Positions 41,828 to 51,344 are shown, numbered from the stretch's first letter. The stretch: DNA of 64,000 bases from Bacteroidota bacterium (GCA_016191555.1 JACPVX010000018.1:124001-188000), one strand, 5' to 3'. Made by a program: numbers and translations. The notes: a model not told the origin generated them from the sequence alone.

Positions 41828-42325
41828 ATGAATTTCAGTACCCTCGGTGAGTTCTTCTACAAACTGTATAACAGGTGTCTTTTGATAATGTTTGTGCCTA
41901 TTGGCGTCTTTCTAGCTGTTTATTATTTTTTGCTCATCGGAAAATTGGCAGCTATCATTCAAGATGAGCAGATGATCATGATAATTCTCATCTTATTGCC
42001 AGTAGTAGCAGTAATTAACCTAACGATTGTTCACTTGGTGGTTGCTAGGCGATTTAAAGCATTGTTGCCCGAGCCGAGCTTAGGGATTCGATTAGAGAAA
42101 TATTTTGAAGTAGGATTTATTCGACTGGCAGCGCTTGCTTCTGATTCCGTATTGATGGCAGTTGGTTTAGCGCTTACGGGGCATGCGTATTTCACTATCT
42201 ATTTTTCAGTTCTTTTGCTTTGGCTCTTTTTTATTTGGCCGATTCCTAAAAGAGTGAGTAAAGACTTAAAGTTGAAAGGTGATGAAAAGAAGATGGTGAT
42301 AACGAAAGGGGAAGCTTTTCGGTAG
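41828..42325 (+). CDS. Four-helix membrane protein
   Basis: A 165-residue protein from the ATG at 41828 (MNFSTLGEFFYKLYNRCLL); a TTG at 41819 would add three residues. Four hydrophobic segments (about residues 18-38, 50-72, 98-115, 120-137). No family is recognised. It is divergent from TetR, so it may be its target, and is convergent with the outer-membrane protein gene; a shared hairpin terminator lies between. Confidence 0.65.
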   Translation: MNFSTLGEFFYKLYNRCLLIMFVPIGVFLAVYYFLLIGKLAAIIQDEQMIMIILILLPVVAVINLTIVHLVVARRFKALLPEPSLGIRLEKYFEVGFIRLAALASDSVLMAVGLALTGHAYFTIYFSVLLLWLFFIWPIPKRVSKDLKLKGDEKKMVITKGEAFR

Positions 42326-42341
42326 GTCGTATAAAATAAAA

Positions 42342-42371
42342 AAGTGGATATCGGGGTTGCGATATCCACTT
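42342..42371 (-). terminator. Bidirectional terminator
   Basis: AAGTGGATATCG (42342-42353) pairs perfectly with CGATATCCACTT (42360-42371) around GGGTTG. The A-run to its left gives the U-tract for the minus-strand gene ending at 42392. Confidence 0.85.
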
Positions 42372-42391
42372 CTTTGATTCCTACAAAAATC

Positions 42392-43429
42392 TTAGAGGGT
42401 AATTCCAAAACTAAAGGCATTCAACTGTGGCCCTTTGCCTGCCACGAAAAGATCATTCATATCATAGTTGAAGAAGAAGTCGGTGCCTCTAAAACCAAAC
42501 TGTGCACGAATACCATAGCGGATATTGTTGAGGTAATAAGGATCATGATGACGCTCCACTTTATCATCGCCATCTTGCTCATACACTTGCTTTGTATAGC
42601 TGTCGATGCGGTAGCCCACGTAAGGGCCGGCACCCATGCGAAACCCACGTGAATGATTTCCGCTAAACAATCCTGACTTACGATTATTACCGGCAAAATC
42701 GATCATGGGCACGGCAGATAAGTTGACGTAAACTACAGTAAGTTTACTCTTATCAAATTTATTGGTGCGTAAGTCTTCGCTGAAAGTCACACCAGTATTA
42801 TCTTTCGTTAACAGGGTCTTGTCATTTTGAAATTTGAAATTATACCAGCTTATACCTCCGGCCCACTCTAAGAAGAATTTATTTGCAAGACGAGTGCGCT
42901 GTGTTGAGTTAAGCGCAACATACCAGCTTCCCCATGGGCGAACCGTATAGATTTTATTAGCGTCACCTGGAAACTTTCCATTTTCCAGGTAGTTGTTAGT
43001 ACCAATGTCAATATTAAATGAACTGTACGTGCGTCTTCGATTGCTTCTGCGTGAAGTGTATGTTTCTGAATAGTCTTTGTCGCTATCATAGTTATTGCTT
43101 CGGTAATTATTTTCTCGGTAGCGCGCGCGATCTGCTTCGGTTGGCCACTCTTCCGTGCTTGAAACTGTTTCGGTTGAGTCTTTCAAATAGTTGGTGGCCG
43201 GAGTAGCCAGTTGTGTTGAATCTCGCTTATCCAACTTGGCGATCATATCATCCATCAACGATTGAAAGTTGTAGTGCTTTAGTGTCTCTAAGTCTTTTTT
43301 ATCTTGGATGGCAAAGATCACCTTACTGGCTTCACCTACTTTAATAACTACCGTGTCGGCCTTTTTTTGCGCTTGCGCGAAAAGGGTGGAGAAGATGAAG
43401 AGCGTGATTATGGTTAATCGGGTTTTCAT
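42392..43429 (-). CDS. Porin-like outer-membrane beta-barrel protein
   Basis: A 345-residue exported protein with a signal peptide (residues 1-20, TLFAQAQ). An N-terminal charged region (~25-145, rich in Asp, Ser, Tyr and Arg) precedes a C-terminal half with alternating aromatic strands (VRPWGSWYVALNS, FLEWAGGISWYNFKF, RMGAGPYVGYRIDSYTKQVYE, NNIRYGIRAQFGFRGTDFFFNYDMND), ending with Phe-rich strands, typical of a small outer-membrane barrel. The exact function is unknown. It follows a gap of 123 bp from the ECF sigma pair on the same strand and could be its target. Confidence 0.75.
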   Translation of the reverse strand: MKTRLTIITLFIFSTLFAQAQKKADTVVIKVGEASKVIFAIQDKKDLETLKHYNFQSLMDDMIAKLDKRDSTQLATPATNYLKDSTETVSSTEEWPTEADRARYRENNYRSNNYDSDKDYSETYTSRRSNRRRTYSSFNIDIGTNNYLENGKFPGDANKIYTVRPWGSWYVALNSTQRTRLANKFFLEWAGGISWYNFKFQNDKTLLTKDNTGVTFSEDLRTNKFDKSKLTVVYVNLSAVPMIDFAGNNRKSGLFSGNHSRGFRMGAGPYVGYRIDSYTKQVYEQDGDDKVERHHDPYYLNNIRYGIRAQFGFRGTDFFFNYDMNDLFVAGKGPQLNAFSFGITL

Positions 43430-43552
43430 ACGAATTCGATTTTATGGGTTGAGGGTCTATTTTTTTTAGTAGACCTAATTTGTTTGAAAGAGCGATTTGC
43501 TTTGCGTTGACTTTGCTGTAAAAATGATTTAGCTGACTTCGGAAAAAATAAT

Positions 43553-44251
43553 TTAGTTAATGTTGTCCTTCGACTGCTTTTGGTTGGAGGCAAATAGTTT
43601 GTTTGTTAGGTCAGAAAGATCCAATCCGCTTTCCCCATTTTTTAAGTCACGTGCTTTGGTGAAGAGCTTTTTAAAGCCGGTGTTTCTTTCTTCTTCCACA
43701 CGAGCTGTTACTTCGGGTTGAACGGGAGCTAACGTGAATTCAAGCACAATAGGCTTCTCAGTTTTTGGCACCTGAGCTACTACTGTGGTTGTGGACATTT
43801 CTAATGGTGGAGTCACTTCCTCAATAGTGGGTTCAACTTTCGTTGATGAAGCCTGGACTACGGTTTCCACTTTTGATTCAGTTTCCTTTTCCATTGCAAC
43901 AGATGGAGTGGTTACGTTCTTTTTTTGGCTGACGCTTTTGGCTGACGCAATTGAAGTTGTCGGCTTAACAGTCTCCTTCAAAGTTGGCTGTTCTTTTTGT
44001 TCAGGCTGCTGTGAAGACTCAGTGGTTCTTTGCGATAGATTTGGAATTGTCTCTACCGCACTTCGCTGCGACCAATACAAGGCGCTGATCGAACCAGCCA
44101 TCAGTAGGACACCGGCCGCAATTCGCCATACGGCAAAAGAGTTATTTTTTTTTGCAAGACTTCCCTCAACTCGTTGCCAGGCATTGCCCGATGGAGGTGA
44201 GGCATAATGCTCTAGCTTGTTTTTGAAAAGTTCATCTAATCGGTTTTCCAT
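43553..44251 (-). CDS. Membrane-anchored partner of the ECF sigma factor (anti-sigma-like)
   Basis: A 232-residue protein with a cytoplasmic N-terminus (MENRLDELFKNKLEHYASPPSGNAWQRVEGSL), one membrane helix (VWRIAAGVLLMAGSISALYW, ~residues 41-60) and a Ser/Thr/Pro/Glu-rich periplasmic linker with a small end domain. It begins 1 bp after the sigma gene stop, so the pair is translationally coupled. Such partner proteins in Bacteroidota act as anti-sigma factors or their accessory subunits. A zinc-binding HxxxCxxC motif is absent, so the family is unresolved; the role is inferred from position. Confidence 0.75.
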   Translation of the reverse strand: MENRLDELFKNKLEHYASPPSGNAWQRVEGSLAKKNNSFAVWRIAAGVLLMAGSISALYWSQRSAVETIPNLSQRTTESSQQPEQKEQPTLKETVKPTTSIASAKSVSQKKNVTTPSVAMEKETESKVETVVQASSTKVEPTIEEVTPPLEMSTTTVVAQVPKTEKPIVLEFTLAPVQPEVTARVEEERNTGFKKLFTKARDLKNGESGLDLSDLTNKLFASNQKQSKDNIN

Positions 44252-44252
44252 A

Positions 44253-44822
44253 TTAGTTTGTTTTTTGCGAAAGCTGAAGATCAGCTTCCAATAACTTCTT
44301 TTGTAATAGCGCTCTGGCCCGGCTCAACTGCGACTTAGAGGTATTTTCACTGATGCCCAATTGATTCCCAATTTCCTGATGCGAAAATCCATCCACTGCA
44401 TAGAGATTGAAAACAATGCGATAGCCAGTCGGCAGCGAAGCAATCAATTTCATCAAATCCTCCGCCTCCAATTGACTCTCGATCCGATCATAATCCGGCT
44501 CACGATCGGCCGCTTCAATGTCCGTTTCTAAGTACATGTTTTTGTTCTTGCGCAAGTAACTCAGCGACTCGTTCACCATTACCCTTCTGATCCAGCCCTC
44601 AAAGCTTCCCTCATTTTTGTACTGATCGATCCGTTCAAAAATTTTGGTGAAGGCCATCACCAGCACATCCTCCGCTTCCATTTTGTCTTTGATGTAGCGG
44701 CAGCAGAGGGTGTACATTTTGCCGGAAAAAAAAGTATAGAGTGCGTGCTGTGCTTCCCGGTTTTGCCGTTTACAGCCTTCAATCCAATCTTTTTCTTTAG
44801 CCCGGTAAATCTGTAAAGTCAT
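44253..44822 (-). CDS. ECF-type RNA polymerase sigma factor
   Basis: A 189-residue sigma-70 family factor. Region 2 (~residues 20-90) contains MYTLCCRYIKDKMEAEDVLVMAFTKIFERIDQY in part, and region 4 (~130-180) LPTGYRIVFNLYAVDGFSHQEIGNQLGISENTSKSQLSRA in part, the typical ECF -35 reading helix. It probably controls envelope or stress genes, with the downstream membrane protein as its anti-sigma partner. It is transcribed away from the transposase. No consensus -7/-33 promoter was found for it. Confidence 0.93.
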   Translation of the reverse strand: MTLQIYRAKEKDWIEGCKRQNREAQHALYTFFSGKMYTLCCRYIKDKMEAEDVLVMAFTKIFERIDQYKNEGSFEGWIRRVMVNESLSYLRKNKNMYLETDIEAADREPDYDRIESQLEAEDLMKLIASLPTGYRIVFNLYAVDGFSHQEIGNQLGISENTSKSQLSRARALLQKKLLEADLQLSQKTN

Positions 44823-45014
44823 TTAAGCAAATTCGATAACAAGATGCGTATACGCAGCCAAGGGTTGCATGGGTTTGGAAACTTTCTTTGATGGCCTGTA
44901 TTCTGTTGAAATCATATACTTTCTAATATTGAGGGCAATGTCTGCACTGGATTGCCTTTCCCGATGGGTAATTTCTTTGATTCTTTCGTGAAGAGCCTTA
45001 ATTTAGTCTAAAAG

Positions 45015-45054
45015 CATTCCCCGGCTATCACAAAACCAAATTTTTAGGGGAATG
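45015..45054. repeat. Inverted repeat around the transposase start codon
   Basis: CATTCCCC (45015-45022) and GGGGAATG (45047-45054) are perfect inverted octamers. The right arm includes the ATG (45052-45054) of the transposase gene. It may be the left end hairpin of the element or sequester its start codon. Confidence 0.6.
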
Positions 45055-45546
45055 GCAAATACGTTTTCACAAATTTACTTACAATTTGTATTCGCAGTTA
45101 AGGGTAGAGAAAGTCTAATCAGCAAGGCGTATAAAGAAGAATTGCACAAGTACATGACAGGCCTGGTTCAAAATAGGAAGGCCAAAATGTTGGCTGTTCA
45201 TTGCATGCCAGACCATACCCATTTGTTCGTTGGTATTAAGCCAACTGCCTTAATTTCAGATTTTGTAAAAGAGATTAAGGTTGAGAGCAACGAGTTTATC
45301 AAAAATAAGAAATGGGTGAAGGGCCGATTTAGTTGGCAGGAAGGCTATGGTGTCTTTTCATACTCACATTCTCATATTGGAACTGTAATTCGATACATCC
45401 AAAATCAGGAGAATCACCATCGGAAGAGGAGTTTTAAAGAGGAGTATCAAGAATTATTAAAAAGATTTGAAATATCTTTTGATGAGAAATATCTATTTCA
45501 GTTTGAGGATGGTTTAGACGATATTTCATCTTTTGATCAAGATTAG
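45052..45546 (+). mobile_element. HUH-type single-gene transposase (TnpA/REP-associated class)
   Basis: A 164-residue HUH endonuclease-like transposase of the IS200/IS605 class, possibly a REP-associated tyrosine transposase. The HUH pair is HTH in CMPDHTHLFVGI (~residues 55-58), the catalytic tyrosine is the Tyr in VIRYIQNQENHH (~residue 122), and an N-terminal QIYLQFVFAVKG strand and WVKGRFSWQEGYGVFSYSHSHIG region are typical. No accessory gene (tnpB) is present, so it is an autonomous or domesticated single-gene element. Several small hairpins lie downstream to 45889 and an inverted repeat overlaps the start. It works through single-strand DNA hairpins. The protein is intact. Confidence 0.88.
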
Positions 45547-45556
45547 ATTCTTAGGA

Positions 45557-45889
45557 GGCTCCCACGGAGCCATTAATAGAATTAGAATAAAGACTATATA
45601 CAGGATGCCCCTCTGGGGCAAATCAGGAGATATTGAAATCCAATCAACATAAATCAGTAGTTGAGATTTCTCATTTTTCGATCCTCTATTTTACTCAGTT
45701 AACAATACGCTAAGGTGCGATGTTCTTTTACCCAATCTGGATGGAATGAAATTATAAACAGGTGTGGCATGGATAACATGAGATGCTTTTTAAATTTATG
45801 GTTGACCCATTAATTACTGGGAACGGCTCCGTAGGAGCAACCTGTTTATAGAAAAATACGAAGAAGGCTATTTGGCTCCATTAGGAGCC
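45557..45889. repeat. Cluster of four REP-like hairpins after the transposase gene
   Basis: Perfect small hairpins: GGCTCC-CAC-GGAGCC (45557-45571), GCCCC-TCT-GGGGC (45607-45619), GCTCC-GTA-GGAGC (45826-45838) and GGCTCC-ATTA-GGAGCC (45874-45889). The shared GCTCC/GGAGC core is what HUH transposases of the REP class recognise. No gene is present from 45547 to 45921; apart from these hairpins it is AT-rich spacer. Confidence 0.7.
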
Positions 45890-45921
45890 ACCTTAACAAT
45901 CGGGCGATGTTTTTACGGTCA

Positions 45922-47025
45922 TCAAACCTTCACAAAAATCTTTCGCTTGTACATTTGCCAAAGAATCACCAAAAAGAAAAGAATCAACGAAACCGCAAAT
46001 GCCAGTGAAGCATTCATCGGGCTTAGCCAACTGGCGTAGGCATTTTGATATACGTAAGACCATAGCGAAATTTGATTTTCCCCTTCTCCGATTTTCGTTC
46101 GAATTAAAAATTTGGCAAGTAACCCCGATGCTACAAAAACAAAAATGGCGTTCATGCCATAATAAATAAATGGCGTAGACCACTTTTTGATTCCCTGCAC
46201 ATCAATCAACCAATAACAAGCTGCTAAAAACTGCATCGCGATGCCACCGGCATACAGCACATAGCTGCTCGTCCACAAGGCTTTATTAATAGGGAACACC
46301 ATTCCCCAGGCAAGGCCTCCCATAATCAACAATGCCCCTATAAAAAACAACCATGTCACGCGTTCTGCCTGTTGCCCTATTTTCGAAAACAATTGCCCGG
46401 ACAAAACTCCAATCAATCCGGTTGCAATTGCTGGCACGGTACTTAAAACTCCTTCAGGATCCCACGTTTTACTCTGTGCCCACAAATGGCCACCCAACAA
46501 TAGCCGATCCAGCCAAGCTCCTAAATTCGTTTCCGGTTCTAGATTTGGTGCTCCCACTCCGGGAACTGGAACCATGGTCATCAGAATAAAATAGCCTACC
46601 AATAAAATGATCACGATGCGCAATTGCGCCAGCCAATTTGTTTTGAAATAAATCAACGAGCAAAACAAAAACACAATACTAATTCGCTGCAAAACACCGG
46701 GTATGCGTACGGTTTCAAAATTGAATTTTGGAACCAGTGCTAACATCATTCCCAATAGGAAGATGATTACAGTTCTGCGAATAATTTTTATCAGATTGCC
46801 TTTCGACAAGCCCTCTGCTAGTTTCGGTTGATAGGCAAAGTGAATGGATACCCCCACGATGAAAAGGAAGAACGGAAAAATTAAATCCGTAGGGGTGCAG
46901 CCATGCCAGTGTGCGTGCAGTAGAGGAGGATAGACACTGTCCCAACTCCCAGGATTGTTGACCAAAATCATGGCGGCAACGGTGATACCTCGAAATACAT
47001 CCAACGAATAGAGCCTTTGGTTCAT
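45922..47025 (-). CDS. HGSNAT-like membrane acyltransferase
   Basis: A 367-residue protein from the ATG at 47025 (MNQRLYSLDVFRGITVAAM), the normal start of this family; an ATG at 47049 would add eight residues. About ten membrane helices. The catalytic-type histidine is in LLHAHWHGCTPTDLIFPFFLFIVGVSI in part (HGCTPTDL, ~residues 40-50), and FVGVSIHF and VYYAGIAMQFLAACYW-like segments follow. It belongs to the heparan-alpha-glucosaminide N-acetyltransferase / DUF1624 group, which transfers acetyl groups across the membrane to glycans. The substrate is unknown. It lies 13 bp downstream of the beta-CASP gene end, on the same strand, and may be co-transcribed. Confidence 0.88.
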   Translation of the reverse strand: MNQRLYSLDVFRGITVAAMILVNNPGSWDSVYPPLLHAHWHGCTPTDLIFPFFLFIVGVSIHFAYQPKLAEGLSKGNLIKIIRRTVIIFLLGMMLALVPKFNFETVRIPGVLQRISIVFLFCSLIYFKTNWLAQLRIVIILLVGYFILMTMVPVPGVGAPNLEPETNLGAWLDRLLLGGHLWAQSKTWDPEGVLSTVPAIATGLIGVLSGQLFSKIGQQAERVTWLFFIGALLIMGGLAWGMVFPINKALWTSSYVLYAGGIAMQFLAACYWLIDVQGIKKWSTPFIYYGMNAIFVFVASGLLAKFLIRTKIGEGENQISLWSYVYQNAYASWLSPMNASLAFAVSLILFFLVILWQMYKRKIFVKV

Positions 47026-47038
47026 CGCTTGCCAATTT

Positions 47039-48442
47039 TTAAATACCATCGAATAAATTTACAGATTGCAAGTATTCTGGAATGATTGTTTTCCAGCCGA
47101 GCTTTTCCTGAATTAACTGAGAGAAGGTGGTGGCACTTTCAATTTCGCCATGCGTGATGAATGTTACTTTGGGAGCTTTTTTGATAAAGCTGAGCCAGTG
47201 CATCAATTCACTTTGATCAGCATGGGCAGATAATCCATGCACTTCGCGAACATGACAATTGACAGGTATTTCTTCGCCAAAAATGCGAATGGTTTTTTCT
47301 CCTTCTAAAATTCTGCGTCCACGAGAACCTTCTGCCTGATAACCCGCAAAGAGAACTGTATCCGTAGTTCGCGGCAGACGATGCGTTAAGTGATGAAGTA
47401 TTCGTCCACCTGTAGCCATGCCGCTGGCGGAAATGATGATGACGGGCTTTTTGATTTCGTTCAATGCTTTGGAACCCTCACGCGTGTAGCAAAAATGAAT
47501 TTGTGGAGAGTCAAAGATGCTTATGAGTTGTGAACCTTCGTGCGTGACTTTGATTTTATGGATACCGGCATGTCGTTCATACAAGTCTGTTACATTGATG
47601 GCCATCGGGCTGTCGACATAGATTGGCAACATTGGAATAGCTTTTGCATCCATCAATTTGGTGAGGTAGTAGATCAGGCTTTGTGTTCGTCCCAGTGCAA
47701 ACGCAGGAATCACCAACGCTCCATTGTGATCGCAAGCTTCGTTCACGATTTTCGTCAACTGCTCTTCCACATCTACTTGTGGATTCAGGCGGTTGCCGTA
47801 AGTTGATTCTACGATCAGGACATCCGGATCGGAGGGTGCATCAGGGGCAAACATCACGGGATCATCATAGCGACCTAAATCTCCGGAGAAAAGAATTTTC
47901 TTTTCTTCGCGTGTTCCTTGCAAATGAAATTCTGCGAAAGCGGAACCTAATATGTGCCCGGAATTGTGGAACACAACCGACACATTTTTGCTTAAGCTGA
48001 TATTCGTTTTAAGCGGATGGCTTTCAGAGAGTAATAAAACCAGTTTGGCATCATCGGTAGTAAAGAGTGGCTGCGGTTTTTCGTGCTTGGAATATCCTCT
48101 CTTAAAAGCAAACAAGGCTTCTTCCTCTTGCAGTTTGGCCGCATCCATCAGCATGATCTTCAAAAGGTCTTCTGTGGCTTGCGTACAAATGATTTTGCCG
48201 GAGAAGCCATCTTTTACAAGACGCGGCAGGTAGCCGATGTGATCAATGTGTGCATGTGTAAGCACTACCACATCGATTGTTTCCGGATCGATCGGTAGTT
48301 TATCCCAGTTACGAAGGCGCAATTCCTTCTGTCCTTGAAATAATCCGCAGTCGAGTAGAATTTTTTGTGAATCTATTTCAAGTAAATATTTCGAGCCGGT
48401 TACGCTGCGGGCAGCTCCCAGGAATTTGATCTTTACATCCAT
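47039..48442 (-). CDS. MBL-fold beta-CASP RNA-processing nuclease
   Basis: A 467-residue cytoplasmic metallohydrolase. The metallo-beta-lactamase core has HAHIDH at residues 63-68 (HxHxDH zinc motif) and SGHILGSAF; the beta-CASP cap lies at ~245-375 (VIPAFALGRTQSLIYYLTKL), and the RMMBL end has HVREVHGLSAHADQSEL. Members cleave RNA and are related to bacterial TTHA0252 and eukaryotic CPSF-73. Length and motifs are complete. Its substrate RNAs here are unknown. It is followed by the HGSNAT-type gene on the same strand. Confidence 0.93.
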   Translation of the reverse strand: MDVKIKFLGAARSVTGSKYLLEIDSQKILLDCGLFQGQKELRLRNWDKLPIDPETIDVVVLTHAHIDHIGYLPRLVKDGFSGKIICTQATEDLLKIMLMDAAKLQEEEALFAFKRGYSKHEKPQPLFTTDDAKLVLLLSESHPLKTNISLSKNVSVVFHNSGHILGSAFAEFHLQGTREEKKILFSGDLGRYDDPVMFAPDAPSDPDVLIVESTYGNRLNPQVDVEEQLTKIVNEACDHNGALVIPAFALGRTQSLIYYLTKLMDAKAIPMLPIYVDSPMAINVTDLYERHAGIHKIKVTHEGSQLISIFDSPQIHFCYTREGSKALNEIKKPVIIISASGMATGGRILHHLTHRLPRTTDTVLFAGYQAEGSRGRRILEGEKTIRIFGEEIPVNCHVREVHGLSAHADQSELMHWLSFIKKAPKVTFITHGEIESATTFSQLIQEKLGWKTIIPEYLQSVNLFDGI

Positions 48443-48518
48443 GTAATTAGCCTTTCTTAAATGTAGAGAATTTCTACGGCTAAGTAAACTAAATCGATGC
48501 CATTTTAGGCTTATAAAA

Positions 48519-48554
48519 AAGATGCCCCACCAACTTTGGTTGATGAGGCATCTT
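48519..48554 (-). terminator. Rho-independent terminator of the PadR-PspC operon
   Basis: A 16-bp stem (48519-48534 with 48539-48554, including two G.U pairs) and a four-base loop precede a U-run on the minus strand, about 20 bp after the PspC gene stop. Confidence 0.9.
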
Positions 48555-48573
48555 AAAAAAAACGCACTAGACG

Positions 48574-50970
48574 TTAATCTCTTTTAATTACTTCCGGGTT
48601 GCCTTGATATTTTACAGTGCTGACAACATCCGTATCTATTTCTACTGAGTTAGAAGCATTGACACGCGCATTCCCCATTTCTTTTGCTTCCACTACAGCA
48701 TTCTCGATTTCATACTTACTGGCTTTTAACTGCGCCAACTTACGCACCTCAGCTTGTAAAAAATTTCCACTTCCATCTAATAAGAAAGACATCGGGCCGG
48801 ACATGTCGATCATTAAGTTACGCGATTGAATGTCAGCTTCGCCACTCATGGCACCAAGTAACGTAATGTCCATTTCTTCTTCGTCAAATCCGCGTAGGTT
48901 AAATTCACCCGCGCCTTTTATTTTTAGCTTACGCAGATGCGGTAGTGAGATTTGAATTTTCACTTTGTCGTCCAGATCAACACTATTCTCCCAGAATGAT
49001 TGATTGCGTGAGCGGTAGCGAATCTCCAAGGTTTCACCGGATAACGATACTTCGTATTTTCTTTTTTCACTTTCAGGACCATCCAACTGAATCGAAAACT
49101 CATCGGCTTGGTAGACAGATAAGTCAAAGATGCCCGTCAATTCAATTTCGTTAAAGTCGTTGTATCCGTATTGATCTTTCAATTGAATGGATTTGCGTTC
49201 TGTAGGTTGCTTGCAATCCAAACATTCAAAGCCTTTCTCAGTCATCTTCCAGGTTTTGCTGAAGTTTGAATCATAATATCCCCCATAGTCATTGTAATTA
49301 TTGTCAATGATGCGCCAGACATACTCATCAATCACAAACAATTGTCCATAAGGGATGTACAATTCCATATCCAATCGCTGCGCTCGGAACTTTGCGTCTT
49401 TTTTAAATGAAAGATTCGAATCGAATGTAAGTGTACTGTCTTGTTGAGTAACTTGATATTCTACCATCTGTGCATTCTCTGCTCCGTTTTTCCGGCTGAA
49501 ACCTTGTGCGCGAAAACGTTGAACCAGTTTTACCTCCGTGCCTTCATATCCTTTGATAGTGAGATCAGGTGTGGAGTAGTCATCAAATCCGGCTTCATTA
49601 ATTTTCAACATCAGCGTTTTGCCTCGCACGTTGTAAACTTGTTCGGTCTTATACTCACCTTCTTCTTTAAAGGAATAAATCATTTTAGGAACAGTGAAGC
49701 TCAACACGAGAATAGAAACGAAGAACAATCCGGCCAACGACCAGCCCATAGCAGGTCTGAAGAAAGAACGCTTTGCGAGTATCGAGCTGCCGGAAAGCAG
49801 GATAACGAAGGCAGGTATGAATGCTACCACGAATGCTGCTATCATACTCCAGAGCGGGAAGGTATTGCGAATGGCTTCCATAGGTAAATTCAATCCTTGT
49901 ATTTCACCGCCCCAGTAGTCGGGTAAGATGGAGGTTCCGAAAAATCCTAAGAATACTCCGAAGGTGATCACGATCGCGGCAAGCAACGAAAACCCGGTGA
50001 AGAAAATGGCTAGTCCAATCATTACCCGAATCAGTTCAAAGAATAGTTTCACTACAGGGCCAATCACTTTGGCGAGTGCAGTGATAATCGTGGCAATCAA
50101 CCGAAACGGGAAAAGAACAATTTTCGCCAATGTGCTTTCTTCTTCTTCCTTCTCGTTTAGATTTTTCTTGACAGTCGATTCAATATTGGAAAGCGTCACA
50201 GGCTCGCCTTGCATTTCCATTTTCTCGGTAATGCTGTTCGCTGCAGGAAGTGCTATCCATAAAATGATATAGAGAATGAAACCAAGTCCACCAACGATTG
50301 CCAGTATTACAAACAACAAGCGGATGACAGTTACATCGGTTCCAAAGAAAGCGGCAATACCACTGGCCACACCACCCAACACTTTTTTCTCGGGGTCGCG
50401 ATACATCTTCTTGACGGCAGGTTCATCCATCAGTTCGTTGGAAACTGGCAGAACAATCCACATAATGATGTAGACTAAAATCAGGCCGCCATAACTTCCG
50501 AATGCGAGTAATGCAAATAGCACACGAGGCCACACCGGGTCAATACTGAAATAGTGACCTAAGCCAGCGCAAACACCGCCTAATATTTTTCGTCTGTCAT
50601 CGCGAAATAACTTTTTATTGGCGAGGGGAGGGGCGGTGTTAGAAGAATAAGACTGTTGTTTGGCCGATTCGCCTTTAGAGGACTCACCGTTGGTCTCTTG
50701 TTCTTCCGCAGCTTTAAAGTCGCTCACATTGCCCATGGTGGCGATTAGCCCCTTCACATCTTCGAGCGTAATTACCTGTTTGCCCTCATTGAGCTTCGAG
50801 AGAAAAATTTCGGCAATGCGTCCTTCGATATCCGCCAGAATTTCGCTGCTATCCTCAAACGAGCCAAAGTAGCTGTTAATGGAATCGAGGTATTTTCGCA
50901 ACGAATCATAGCCGTCTTCTTCAATGTGAAAGATAATTCCGCTAATGTTGATACTGATGTTCTTTTTCAT
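48574..50970 (-). CDS. Large PspC-domain membrane protein
   Basis: A 798-residue inner-membrane protein. Residues 1-95 form an acidic cytoplasmic domain (typical HTH-less head). Two PspC domains follow (~118-175 and ~186-243: KKLFRDDRRKILGGVCAGLG and KKMYRDPEKKVLGGVASGIA), then several more helices (~300-445) and a C-terminal extracytoplasmic region (~450-798) of beta strands ending in a DUF2807-like repeat (LKIKGAGEFNLRGFDEEEMDIT). PspC proteins sense membrane stress. It is co-transcribed with the upstream PadR repressor gene, 32 bp away. Confidence 0.9.
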   Translation of the reverse strand: MKKNISINISGIIFHIEEDGYDSLRKYLDSINSYFGSFEDSSEILADIEGRIAEIFLSKLNEGKQVITLEDVKGLIATMGNVSDFKAAEEQETNGESSKGESAKQQSYSSNTAPPLANKKLFRDDRRKILGGVCAGLGHYFSIDPVWPRVLFALLAFGSYGGLILVYIIMWIVLPVSNELMDEPAVKKMYRDPEKKVLGGVASGIAAFFGTDVTVIRLLFVILAIVGGLGFILYIILWIALPAANSITEKMEMQGEPVTLSNIESTVKKNLNEKEEEESTLAKIVLFPFRLIATIITALAKVIGPVVKLFFELIRVMIGLAIFFTGFSLLAAIVITFGVFLGFFGTSILPDYWGGEIQGLNLPMEAIRNTFPLWSMIAAFVVAFIPAFVILLSGSSILAKRSFFRPAMGWSLAGLFFVSILVLSFTVPKMIYSFKEEGEYKTEQVYNVRGKTLMLKINEAGFDDYSTPDLTIKGYEGTEVKLVQRFRAQGFSRKNGAENAQMVEYQVTQQDSTLTFDSNLSFKKDAKFRAQRLDMELYIPYGQLFVIDEYVWRIIDNNYNDYGGYYDSNFSKTWKMTEKGFECLDCKQPTERKSIQLKDQYGYNDFNEIELTGIFDLSVYQADEFSIQLDGPESEKRKYEVSLSGETLEIRYRSRNQSFWENSVDLDDKVKIQISLPHLRKLKIKGAGEFNLRGFDEEEMDITLLGAMSGEADIQSRNLMIDMSGPMSFLLDGSGNFLQAEVRKLAQLKASKYEIENAVVEAKEMGNARVNASNSVEIDTDVVSTVKYQGNPEVIKRD

Positions 50971-51002
50971 TTGGAATGAAATTTATAAAAATGAGGTGGT
51001 AA

Positions 51003-51344
51003 TTAAATTTTAGCGAGAGATTTGCTTCGAACTATTTCGGTGGAATGCACCACCTCGTCCCAGGTTTCGGTAAGCCCTTTCAAAAACGTATTGCCAGTTT
51101 CCGTGAGCGTATAATATTTACGCGGTGGTCCTGATTTCGATTCAACCCATTTGTATTCCAACAGTCCCGCATTTTTTAAGCGTGTCAACAGCGGATAGAG
51201 GGTGCCTTCCACCACTATCATTTTGGCATCGGTTAATTCACCCAACATATCCGAAGCGTAAACTTCGCCACGGGCGATGATATGGAGTATGCAGTACTCC
51301 AAAATCCCCTTCCTCATTTGCACTTGCGCGTTTTCCAGATTCAT
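51003..51344 (-). CDS. PadR-family transcriptional regulator
   Basis: A 113-residue winged-helix regulator: MRKGILEYCILHIIARGEVYASDMLGEL in part, the wing region TLYPLLTRLKNAGLLEYKW, SGPPRKYYTLTETGNTFL, and a C-terminal dimer helix. PadR proteins repress their own operon and usually neighbouring membrane or transporter genes. Here it leads the PspC operon. A candidate operator (inverted hexamers GGTACT/AGTACC) overlaps its predicted promoter, suggesting direct autorepression. Confidence 0.92.
   Translation of the reverse strand: MNLENAQVQMRKGILEYCILHIIARGEVYASDMLGELTDAKMIVVEGTLYPLLTRLKNAGLLEYKWVESKSGPPRKYYTLTETGNTFLKGLTETWDEVVHSTEIVRSKSLAKI

Noticed and set aside
49441-49887. Long open frames antisense to the PspC gene
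   Set aside because: The PspC domains are clear on the minus strand; the antisense frames have atypical composition and no homology features.
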